Assembly: GCA_910578755.1 (NCBI GenBank)
Contig: CAJTSZ010000064.1
Coordinates: 1-13,109, forward strand
Reading direction: 5' to 3'
Origin: an uncultured Oscillospiraceae bacterium
GTDB lineage: Bacteria; Bacillota; Clostridia; Oscillospirales; Ruminococcaceae
Length of the DNA: 13,109 bases
Of the stretch, positions 7,346 through 13,019 are shown one piece after another. Within the stretch, counting starts at the first letter, position 1; the number at the start of each line of letters is the position of its first letter. The position numbers and the translations under genes are program-made. The notes under the pieces are model-generated. The model did not search any database, was not told the origin of the DNA, and saw nothing but the letters and a program-made list of their open reading frames with translations.

Positions 7346-7368
7346 CCAGTTTGCCTTTGGCAAACTGG
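7316..7368 (+). terminator. Two overlapping hairpin options at the end of vanW
   Basis: ACTTACCAGC (7316-7325) pairs perfectly with GCTGGTAAGT (7334-7343) across the stop codon. Next, CCAGTTTGCC (7346-7355) pairs perfectly with GGCAAACTGG (7359-7368). GGCAAACT also occurs at 7311-7318, so the middle arm can pair either way. No T-run follows, so termination may be weak or factor-dependent. Confidence 0.5.
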
Positions 7369-7653
7369 TGAAGCTTGTGTTTATAGGTAGGCCTGCCCAA
7401 AGTAGGGGCGGCATTCCCGCCAGTGCAAAGTCATAGGCACGGGCCTCTAACCGATAGCGGCTGTAAATTCAGTAATGCTGAGCGCAGGCGAGGCTACGAA
7501 GCGGGCAGAGTGGCCGCGCACTTCCAAAAGAAATATAGCCTGGGGCCTTAGGGGCCTTCCCAACCCCTAAAGGGGTGCAAGGTTGGGTAGGCAATGGGCT
7601 GCATTGGTATTCCTTTCTTTGGCGTTTCATATGCTTATAGCATATTGCTACAG
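7369..7653 (+). other. GC-rich structured intergenic region, no supported gene
   Basis: About 285 bp between vanW and the cysM-like gene. It contains many short self-complementary pieces: GGCGG/CCGCC (7407-7421), a tandem GGGGCCTTA/GGGGCCTT repeat (7542-7558), TTAGGGG pairing with CCCCTAA (7548-7554 with 7564-7570), CCCAACC with GGTTGGG (7559-7565 with 7581-7587), and ATATGC/GCATAT (7629-7645). It could be a leader RNA for the downstream gene or a decayed intergenic repeat. I could not match it to a known riboswitch. A possible weak promoter (TTGGCG 7619-7624, 18 bp, TATTGC 7643-7648) is not convincing. Confidence 0.45.
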
Positions 7654-7668
7654 AAAGGCGGTATTTCC

Positions 7669-8541
7669 ATGGAATTTTCTTCTATACTAAATTTTATTGG
7701 CTCCACACCCCTTGTGCTGCTGGAACGGCTGAACCCTAACCCCAGTACTACCCTTTTGGCCAAGGTGGAGGGCATGAACCCAACTGGCAGCGCGAAAGAC
7801 CGCGTTGCACTAAATATGGTGCGCCACGCCGAGGAAAGCGGCCAGCTGCTCCCTGGCCAAACCTTGGTGGATGCCACCTGCGGCAGCGCCGGCGTCAGCC
7901 TTGCCATGGTAGGGGCCTGCCTTGGCTATCCGGCGCGTATTTTTATGCCGGAAAGCGCCAACCCTTGGTACAAAACCGCTATGGAAACCTATGGCGCCCA
8001 GGTTACCTTGACCCCAGCCCAATTTGGTATGGACGGCGCCCTGGCCCAGGCAGCCCATTTGGCAGAAAAATACCCTGCCCGCTACTGCTACCTAAACCAA
8101 CACCAAAACCCTGAAAACCCAATGGCCCACTTTGATACCACTGCCCAAGAGCTTTGGCAGCAAACCGCCGGGGAAATTACCCACCTTGTGGCCCCTGTAG
8201 GTACCTCTGGCACCCTAATGGGCATTTCCGCCGGACTAAAAGCCAAAAACCCCGCTATTGAAATTGTGGAGGCCCACCCTGTCCCTGGCCACACCATTCC
8301 CGGTTTGTGTAATTTTCAGGAGGAAGGGGAGCCTTACAGCTATGCCGCCCAGCTGGTAGACAGGCGGATTATGGTGGACACACAACAAGCCTTACAGGCG
8401 CAAACCAGCCTTGCTGTAAAAGAAGGAATTTCCGCCGGGCTAAGCAGCGGCGCAGCCTTGGCTGCTGCCATTTCCTTCTGCAAGAACCTGGACCAAGGTA
8501 CCGTTGTTGTTGTGCTGCCATCCCGCCGGCAGCTGATGTAG
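7669..8541 (+). CDS. Divergent cysteine synthase / CysM-like PLP enzyme
   Basis: A 290-aa fold-type II PLP enzyme closest in layout to O-acetylserine sulfhydrylase B (CysM). FIGSTPLV (9-16) opens the fold and NPTGSAKDR (37-45) carries the PLP Lys43. GTSGT (178-182) is the phosphate-binding loop and SSGAA (259-263) lies near the end. Two departures stand out. The usual TSGNTG loop reads TCGSAG (70-75), replacing the Asn that contacts PLP. The protein ends at LPSRRQLM, where CysM continues with a D-R-G-x-RY-x-ST motif and a tail. Known family reaction: O-acetylserine plus sulfide or thiosulfate to cysteine (or S-sulfocysteine); the true substrate here may differ. Start ATG 7669 follows AAAGGCGG (7654-7661); an in-frame TTG at 7594 is unsupported. 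I leave cysM/cysK off because of the altered residues. Confidence 0.85.
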   Translation: MEFSSILNFIGSTPLVLLERLNPNPSTTLLAKVEGMNPTGSAKDRVALNMVRHAEESGQLLPGQTLVDATCGSAGVSLAMVGACLGYPARIFMPESANPWYKTAMETYGAQVTLTPAQFGMDGALAQAAHLAEKYPARYCYLNQHQNPENPMAHFDTTAQELWQQTAGEITHLVAPVGTSGTLMGISAGLKAKNPAIEIVEAHPVPGHTIPGLCNFQEEGEPYSYAAQLVDRRIMVDTQQALQAQTSLAVKEGISAGLSSGAALAAAISFCKNLDQGTVVVVLPSRRQLM

Positions 8542-8585
8542 GGTGCAGAGGATAATCTTTGTACCCAATTTTTAGCCTACGTAAA

Positions 8586-8619
8586 AACCCCCCTTTCGCC
8601 CTTGGGCGAAAGGGGGGTT
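8586..8619 (-). terminator. Shared convergent terminator between cysM-like gene and htpG
   Basis: A perfect 15-bp stem (8586-8600 with 8605-8619) with a 4-nt loop. Read on the - strand it is followed by TTT after the stem TT, giving a five-T tail, so it is a strong terminator for htpG starting 6 nt after its stop codon. On the + strand, only TTA follows, so it is a weaker terminator for the cysM-like gene. Confidence 0.9.
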
Positions 8620-8625
8620 ATGGGC

Positions 8626-10515
8626 TTACCTTTCAGAGAGAAGCTCCAAAATTTTAATGTTGCGTTCTATAAAGGCAGACATTTCCTCGGCGGTGAGGGG
8701 TTTATGGCTCATCATAGCAAGGTCGTAAATTTGCTGGCTGACCAGCTGGGCGGTTTCACCTTGGAGCTGGGGCAGCTTTTGTACAATGGGGTTTTCAATA
8801 TTTAGGACAATGGAGATTTCGGGGAGGGTGTCGGTAAAGGTTTCCCCGTATAACCGGCTCATATCCTGAATACGGCGGGCGTATTCCGAAAGAAGCACCA
8901 CGGCAGGGGCGGCGGTTTTCAGCTTTTCTGCCGTAACGGTTACGTTTTCCTTGCCAAGGCCGGCCTTAAAGGCGGTTACAATGGTTTCCCCGGCGTTCTT
9001 TTCTTCCTCGGTGCTATCCCCGGCCTTTAGGGCCTCGCCCAGGTCGGCGTCAATGCGGGCAAAGCGGGTTTCACTGTCCTTGTATTCCAGCATACTAATA
9101 AAGTGAGGGTCAATAGCGTGGGTGAGCACGGCGGCGGTGAGGCCGTTTTCCCGGAACATTTTAATGTATTGGGACTGCAAATTTTCATCGGTAACATAAA
9201 AGATTTGCTTTTCCTCCCCTTTGGGGTATTCCTCCAGGGTTTTGTAGGAGCCGTCAATGGTTTGCAGCAGCAGGATGTCCTTTATGCGGTCGTAAAATTT
9301 ATCGTCCTTAATACAGCCGAATTTAATAAAGGCGGAAATATCGTTCCAGTAATTTTCATAGGCGGCGCGGTCGGTTTTAAAGATTTGGTGCAGCTTATCG
9401 GAAACCTTTTTGGTGATATGGGCGGAGATTTTGGCAACCTCGCCGTCATTCTGCAAAAAGCTGCGGGATACATTCAGGGGCATATCGGGACAATCAATAA
9501 CGCCCTTTAGCAGCAGCAGGAATTCGGGGATGATTTCCTTAATGTTATCAGCCACAAACACCTGGTTGCTAAACAGCTTTACCTGCCCCGGCATAACCTG
9601 CAAATGGCTGCTTTGCCTGGGGAAGTAGAGGATGCCTTTTAAGTTAAAGGGATAGTCTACATTTAAATGAATCCAAAACAGGGGGTCGTTATAATCTAAA
9701 AATACCTGGCGGTAAAAGGCCTTGTACTCCTCGTCGGTGCAGTCCTTGGGAGCTTTCAGCCACAAAGGGTTGGTGTTGTTTACCGGGGTTGGGGGAACAA
9801 GCTCCGTTTGTTCATTGCCTTCCTCGTCCTTGGTGGTACGGGTTTGGGTTTTGGGGTTCAGGTAAATTTCGTAGGGCATAAAGGCGCAGTACTTCTGCAA
9901 AATTTCCCAAATGCGGGCTTCCTGAAGGAACTCTTCCTCCTCTGGGGCAATGTTCATGGTAATTGTAGTACCCCTAGTTTGGCGGCTGCCTTGGGAAATT
10001 TCGTAGGTATCCTCCCCGGAGGAAACCCAATGCACCGGTTTTGCCCCTTCCTGGTAGGAAAGGGTGTCAATTTCCACTGTGGAAGAAACCATAAAGGCGG
10101 AATAAAAGCCAAGGCCAAAATGGCCAATAATGCCGCCAGATGCGCCAGCATCTGTCTCAACATTCGCGTCAGCAAATGTTGTTGCATCCGTTTTTTCCTT
10201 GTATTTTTCAATAAATTCTTCCGCACCGGAAAAGGCCACCTGGGTGATGTACTTTTCCACTTCTTCTTCTGTCATGCCAATGCCGTTATCCTCCACAGTG
10301 AGGGTTTTGGCCTCCGGGTTTATTGTGACGGTAATGCGGGGCGTTTCCCCCTGGGGGGCTTCGCCAATGGCCCGCAGGCGTTCTAATTTTTGAATGGCGT
10401 CGCACCCGTTGGAAACAATTTCCCGCAGGAAAATGTCCTTGTCGGAGTACAGCCATTTTTTAATAATGGGGAACATATTTTTGGAATTTACACTGATGTG
10501 GCCGGTATGCGCCAT
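8626..10515 (-). CDS. htpG: Molecular chaperone HtpG (bacterial Hsp90)
   Basis: A 629-aa cytosolic ATP-dependent chaperone, full length for the family, acting as a homodimer in protein remodelling. N-terminal GHKL ATPase motifs are clear: YSDKDIFLREIVSNGCDAI (23-41; catalytic Glu and nucleotide/Mg-binding Asn), DNGIGM (76-81) and GHFGLGFYSAFMV (131-143). The middle and C-terminal dimerisation domains follow (about 240-629). An Ala/Thr/Asp/Gly-rich stretch of about 16-20 residues (about 108-128) sits just before GHFGLGF and looks inserted relative to other HtpG proteins I recall. Start: cat at 10513-10515, with AGGAGG on the - strand (10524-10529) at an 8-nt gap. Expression is driven by a sigma-A promoter overlapped at +1 by a CIRCE operator, so HrcA control is very likely. 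Monocistronic, with its own terminator. Confidence 0.97.
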   Translation of the reverse strand: MAHTGHISVNSKNMFPIIKKWLYSDKDIFLREIVSNGCDAIQKLERLRAIGEAPQGETPRITVTINPEAKTLTVEDNGIGMTEEEVEKYITQVAFSGAEEFIEKYKEKTDATTFADANVETDAGASGGIIGHFGLGFYSAFMVSSTVEIDTLSYQEGAKPVHWVSSGEDTYEISQGSRQTRGTTITMNIAPEEEEFLQEARIWEILQKYCAFMPYEIYLNPKTQTRTTKDEEGNEQTELVPPTPVNNTNPLWLKAPKDCTDEEYKAFYRQVFLDYNDPLFWIHLNVDYPFNLKGILYFPRQSSHLQVMPGQVKLFSNQVFVADNIKEIIPEFLLLLKGVIDCPDMPLNVSRSFLQNDGEVAKISAHITKKVSDKLHQIFKTDRAAYENYWNDISAFIKFGCIKDDKFYDRIKDILLLQTIDGSYKTLEEYPKGEEKQIFYVTDENLQSQYIKMFRENGLTAAVLTHAIDPHFISMLEYKDSETRFARIDADLGEALKAGDSTEEEKNAGETIVTAFKAGLGKENVTVTAEKLKTAAPAVVLLSEYARRIQDMSRLYGETFTDTLPEISIVLNIENPIVQKLPQLQGETAQLVSQQIYDLAMMSHKPLTAEEMSAFIERNIKILELLSER

Positions 10516-10592
10516 AAAAAAGACCTCCTAATATTATGTATACGCCCATGCATAGGTTTACACTATGAAGGCAGTTCAATTACAGTAATATT

Positions 10593-10619
10593 TTAGCACT
10601 CGTAATGCTTAAGTGCTAA
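10593..10619 (-). promoter_or_regulatory. CIRCE operator (HrcA-binding site) of htpG
   Basis: On the + strand it reads TTAGCACTC, a 9-nt spacer, then AAGTGCTAA. The known CIRCE consensus is TTAGCACTC-N9-GAGTGCTAA, so 17 of 18 arm positions match with exact spacing. It overlaps the predicted htpG transcription start, the usual position for HrcA repression released on heat shock. Confidence 0.95.
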
Positions 10620-10624
10620 AGTAT

Positions 10625-10652
10625 ATTGTACTCCCCTGCAAAAAAAAGTCAA
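10625..10652 (-). promoter_or_regulatory. Sigma-A promoter of htpG
   Basis: On the - strand: -35 TTGACT (10652-10647), 16-bp spacer, -10 TACAAT (10630-10625). Transcription is predicted to start around 10618, within the CIRCE element. Confidence 0.9.
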
Positions 10653-10684
10653 GGCCAGGGGGGGAAAGTTAAAAAATGGTTTAC

Positions 10685-10707
10685 AAAACCCTGGGGTAAA
10701 GGGTTTT
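10685..10707. repeat. Small inverted repeat between htpG promoter and ycxB-like gene
   Basis: AAAACCC (10685-10691) and GGGTTTT (10701-10707) form a 7-bp stem with a 9-nt loop. It could be a secondary, weak terminator on either strand; nothing else marks it. Confidence 0.4.
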
Positions 10708-10813
10708 ATGAACCATCTTTTATATTGCTGGGGATTTTGCCTTGCCAATGGCTATATTCTTTCGGGGCTGGGTAAGCCCGCCAGCACCGGCTTGGAAGCG
10801 GATGAACACTTCC

Positions 10814-10853
10814 AAAAAGAAAAACCTTGCAGCGGCATACTACTGCAAGGTTT
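10814..10853 (-). terminator. Rho-independent terminator of the ycxB-like gene
   Basis: A perfect 11-bp stem, AAACCTTGCAG (10822-10832) with CTGCAAGGTTT (10843-10853), 10-nt loop. On the - strand it is followed by TTCTTTTT, giving a T-rich tail. It lies 12 nt after the stop codon of the - strand gene. Confidence 0.88.
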
Positions 10854-10865
10854 GGGGCGCTTTTG

Positions 10866-11351
10866 TTATGCTGTTTTAGGAGAAGCCTTTAGCCCCAAAA
10901 TAAAGTTGATAAGCTGGGGGTCACAGTTTTCTTTTACAATAATAAAGCCTTGGTTTTTGGCTACCATCATATAAAAATTAGCGGGGGTTTCTAAAATAGT
11001 GTACAGCTTTTCGTAAGGCACCTTGGAAACACCCACCGAGCTGTGCTGCTCCATGTGCTCCTCAAAAAACAGGAACTCCGAGGTTGTATCCTGCAGCAGG
11101 CTGTTGCTTTTGTAAGCTTTTTTTACCATGCGGGCGTTAATAAAGGGGACAATAACAGGCGAAAGGAGCACCCCAATAATAATGCCCACCTTGGGGGCAT
11201 CGTCAATAAGAAGGGCCAAAAGCAAACAAAGGGCCATAAAACCACCAAGGATTAGAGGGCGCTTCATCAGCTTATTTTGTATGATTTTGTTGTATTTTTG
11301 GTATTCCTCCAAGGTATAGATAGTAATGGTGCGGTAAAGGGGTTCTTCCAT
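10866..11351 (-). CDS. YcxB-like small membrane protein
   Basis: A 161-aa protein with two hydrophobic helices (about 33-49 and 54-71) separated by a short acidic turn. A soluble C-terminal domain follows, reading FLFFEEHMEQHSS, then VPYEKLYTILETPANFYMMVAKNQGFIIVKE. That pattern (a strand with Tyr-Glu-x-Leu followed by F-Y-hydrophobic strands) fits the YcxB-like domain, a membrane-associated family of unknown function. The start is ATG at 11351, because AAAGGAG (11369-11363 on this strand) precedes it by 11 nt; the longer frame from a TTG at 11372 would translate the ribosome binding site itself. It lies 100 nt downstream of the blaI-like gene on the same strand, so it may be co-transcribed with that repressor. 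A strong terminator follows. Confidence 0.75.
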   Translation of the reverse strand: MEEPLYRTITIYTLEEYQKYNKIIQNKLMKRPLILGGFMALCLLLALLIDDAPKVGIIIGVLLSPVIVPFINARMVKKAYKSNSLLQDTTSEFLFFEEHMEQHSSVGVSKVPYEKLYTILETPANFYMMVAKNQGFIIVKENCDPQLINFILGLKASPKTA

Positions 11352-11388
11352 AGTTAGCAGTTCTCCTTTCAAAACAGGGTAAAAGGCA

Positions 11389-11444
11389 ACCCAGCCCCTG
11401 CTTCAAGCAAGTTTATAAAAAACTGCTTAAAGCAAAAGCTGGGT
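11389..11444 (-). terminator. Imperfect structure between blaI-like and ycxB-like genes
   Basis: ACCCAGC (11389-11395) and GCTGGGT (11438-11444) can pair, enclosing a smaller imperfect stem (AAGCaAGTTT with AAACTGCTT) and a run of T on the - strand. This may attenuate read-through from the repressor gene into the ycxB-like gene. Weak evidence. Confidence 0.3.
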
Positions 11445-11451
11445 GCCCCAG

Positions 11452-11838
11452 CTATTTTTCTTTGCTTTTTTCCTTCAGCCACTGGGAAAGTTCATCAATG
11501 TCACTTTCTGTAAGGTCGTGGTTGTCGTACAAGGTAGTAACCAGGCTCATAAAGGAATTTTTATGCAGTTTTTGCAGGAAATTCCTTGTTTCATACTCCA
11601 TATAATCGGCCTGTTTTACAATGGGGGAGTAAATGCGCTCCCGGCCACGTTTTTCAGAGGCAAGAAACCCACGTTCTATTAAACGGGAAAGAAGGGTAAG
11701 CAGGGTGGAAATGTTCCAGGTTTTTTCCTGGCTGATCACCTTCATAACATCGTTGGTAGACATGGGGGGGACGCCATCCCAAATTACTTTCATTACTTCC
11801 AGTTCAGCGTCTGGTAAGCGTTTTAATTCGTTAGCCAT
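11452..11838 (-). CDS. BlaI/MecI/CopY-family transcriptional repressor
   Basis: A 128-aa winged-helix repressor of the penicillinase-repressor family, normal length. LPDAELEVMKVIWD (8-21) is the hallmark N-terminus, NISTLLTLLSRLIERGFL (42-59) the recognition helix and start of the wing, and ERIYSPIV (67-74) the wing. The C-terminal dimerisation part reads NSFMSLVTTLYDNHDLTESDIDELSQWL (94-121). In BlaI/MecI the cleavage site in this segment is Asn-Phe; aligned by eye, it is Thr-Leu here. No BlaR1/MecR1 sensor protease gene lies in the window. The promoter contains a canonical TTAC-N4-GTAA dyad, so autoregulation is likely. The ribosome binding site is weak (AGGGA, about 12 nt before the ATG). 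Its targets may include the GH18-lipoprotein/vanW operon, whose promoter carries the same site. Confidence 0.92.
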   Translation of the reverse strand: MANELKRLPDAELEVMKVIWDGVPPMSTNDVMKVISQEKTWNISTLLTLLSRLIERGFLASEKRGRERIYSPIVKQADYMEYETRNFLQKLHKNSFMSLVTTLYDNHDLTESDIDELSQWLKEKSKEK

Positions 11839-11876
11839 AATGCACCAGCTTCCCTAAAATATTCATCTACGTATAA

Positions 11877-11905
11877 ATGTTACCATTGTAACAGGAAAAG
11901 TGCAA
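11877..11905 (-). promoter_or_regulatory. Promoter of the blaI-like gene
   Basis: On the - strand: -35 TTGCAC (11905-11900), 17-bp spacer, -10 TAACAT (11882-11877). The operator dyad fills the end of the spacer and the -10 box. Confidence 0.6.
11878..11893. promoter_or_regulatory. BlaI-type operator dyad (autoregulatory site)
   Basis: TGTTACCATTGTAACA is a near-perfect palindrome: 6-bp arms TGTTAC/GTAACA with 4 bases between. The TTAC-N4-GTAA geometry is that of known BlaI/MecI/CopY operators (TTACAnnTGTAA). Its reverse complement recurs at 5039-5054 with 15/16 identity. Confidence 0.8.
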
Positions 11906-12155
11906 TAGGTTTAAAGGGTAAATTCAAAATTTTATATTCCATTTATAAAAGTAAAGGTGAGAGTTTAATTATTTTTACGGATTTTTGCAAGAAAAGAGCT
12001 TTTAATGGAATAAAAATACAAAATAGTGGAGCCAAGGGTTGGATTTTACCCCTTGTCCCCAAGGCACGCAGAGAGGGCGTCCGTTTTACAAAAATAAAGG
12101 GAGGAACTTTCCCTTTTCGCTTTCGTGTTGACAGCTCCAATTTACCAATGGCTTC
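11906..12155. other. AT-rich intergenic region, no supported gene
   Basis: Together with the promoters at either side, this makes up the roughly 400-bp gap between the divergent blaI-like and 173-aa genes. The - strand frame at 11943-12140 has no ribosome binding site and looks spurious. I see no further strong promoter, hairpin or RNA gene in it. Confidence 0.55.
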
Positions 12156-12184
12156 TTGAATTGAGAAATTGGTCGTGATATAAT
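12156..12184 (+). promoter_or_regulatory. Promoter of the 173-aa orphan gene
   Basis: The -35 is TTGAAT (12156-12161), the spacer 17 bp, and the -10 a perfect TATAAT (12179-12184). It lies about 65 nt upstream of the start codon. Confidence 0.68.
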
Positions 12185-12254
12185 CGGTTGGGCAAACTGG
12201 AATTTATAACGAAAATTATTCTAAATTTAAAATTTTTTATTTAGAGGTTCATTG

Positions 12255-12776
12255 ATGGATAAGGAAATAATGATAAACGCTTTAGTCAATGGGGAAATAG
12301 GGTTGGAAGCAATAGGAAAAGAGCTGTATACTTGTGATTTTAGAAAGATGATTTACAGGAAACTGCACACAAAGGTATCTAAGCAACATATCAATATAAT
12401 TCGGAAACTTATGGCTATAGAAATAGCGGAACGTGAAAAAGACCCATATGATGATGAAATAGTAATTGAAGAAACATACGATTACGAAGCCTTTTATTGG
12501 TGCATTTTTTTACTATCACGAATAGGTGATGTCCATGATGTATTTACCATATGGTATGCAAAACATATAGATTTTGATGCTTCTTTTGGAGTTGAGTGGC
12601 AGTTTTTGGTTGGGGCAGGGTATAATGAAACAATCGAATTTCTAAAGAAAAGTGACAATCCACAATCTTTAGAAATTATATCCTATCTTCTCAATGAAAA
12701 TACAAAAAATACAGAAGAAAATGAGTCTTTTAAGGAATGGTTTGATTTTAGATACAACTATTTTCTGGATGAATAA
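12255..12776 (+). CDS. AT-rich orphan protein of unknown function, 173 aa
   Basis: I cannot assign a function. The protein is soluble, acidic and apparently all-helical, with no signal peptide or membrane helix. The stretch GDVHDVFTIWYAKHIDFDASFGVEWQ, then FLVGAGYNETIEFLKKSD, resembles small stand-alone proteins of Gram-positive bacteria sometimes found beside secreted toxins, so an immunity-type role is one possibility; this is from memory and unverified. The start is ATG 12255 after AGAGG (12243-12247); the TTG immediately before it (12252) is not needed. Its sequence is visibly richer in A and T, with many ATA, AAA and GAA codons, than the flanking genes, which suggests recent acquisition. 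It has its own promoter, no obvious terminator, and lies between an AT-rich gap and a palindromic repeat array. Confidence 0.8.
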   Translation: MDKEIMINALVNGEIGLEAIGKELYTCDFRKMIYRKLHTKVSKQHINIIRKLMAIEIAEREKDPYDDEIVIEETYDYEAFYWCIFLLSRIGDVHDVFTIWYAKHIDFDASFGVEWQFLVGAGYNETIEFLKKSDNPQSLEIISYLLNENTKNTEENESFKEWFDFRYNYFLDE

Positions 12777-12878
12777 TTCCAGTTTATCGGGCAGCGCACC
12801 GGGATGGCTCACTGCCTGTTCTGTCTATTATATGCGTATCTCAACACGAAACGGAAAAGGAATGTGGAACTTGGAGCA

Positions 12879-12908
12879 TTGACAATAACGGAAGTATCAT
12901 GGTATAAT
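12879..12908 (+). promoter_or_regulatory. Perfect-consensus promoter running into the palindromic repeats
   Basis: TTGACA (12879-12884), 18-bp spacer, TATAAT (12903-12908). Both boxes match consensus fully. The -10 box is part of the repeat's terminal sequence GGTATAAT. Transcription would run through the hairpin array; no gene is seen after it within the window. It could be coincidental, because GGTATAAT is the repeat end. Confidence 0.5.
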
Positions 12909-13003
12909 AACGAAAAATTCGTTATTATACTTCAAGTGGCGTTCGCCTCGCCCCAGCTGGTGTTGCCAGCTGCCGCAACCGGCGAAGTCGCCAATTATAC
13001 CAT
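12899..13003. repeat. Palindromic repeat unit 1 (MITE/REP-like, two hairpins)
   Basis: Bounded by the 10-bp terminal inverted repeat ATGGTATAAT (12899-12908) / ATTATACCAT (12994-13003). Inside is a perfect 13-bp hairpin (12902-12914 with 12918-12930, loop AAA), then a short ACTTcAAGT palindrome. A GC-rich stem follows: TGGCG+TTCGCC pairs with GGCGAA-(GT)-CGCCA, where GT is a 2-nt bulge. The stem is capped by CAGCTGG/CCAGCTG (12954-12972). The open + strand frame across it is judged spurious. Confidence 0.8.
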
Positions 13004-13019
13004 TTCACACGTTGTGTTC

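Noticed and set aside
7498..7530. Possible T-box leader motif (AGAGTGGCCGCGC resembles AGGGTGGNACCGCG) before the cysM-like gene
   Set aside because: Two bases of the conserved box are missing, and I found no stem I features or a paired antiterminator/terminator using it.
9808..10386. 192-codon + strand frame antisense to htpG
   Set aside because: It lies wholly opposite a well-supported htpG coding sequence and has no ribosome binding site; it is a shadow frame.
10708..10974. 88-codon + strand frame across the ycxB-like gene's terminator
   Set aside because: No ribosome binding site; it overlaps a strong - strand terminator and the 3' end of a better-supported gene.
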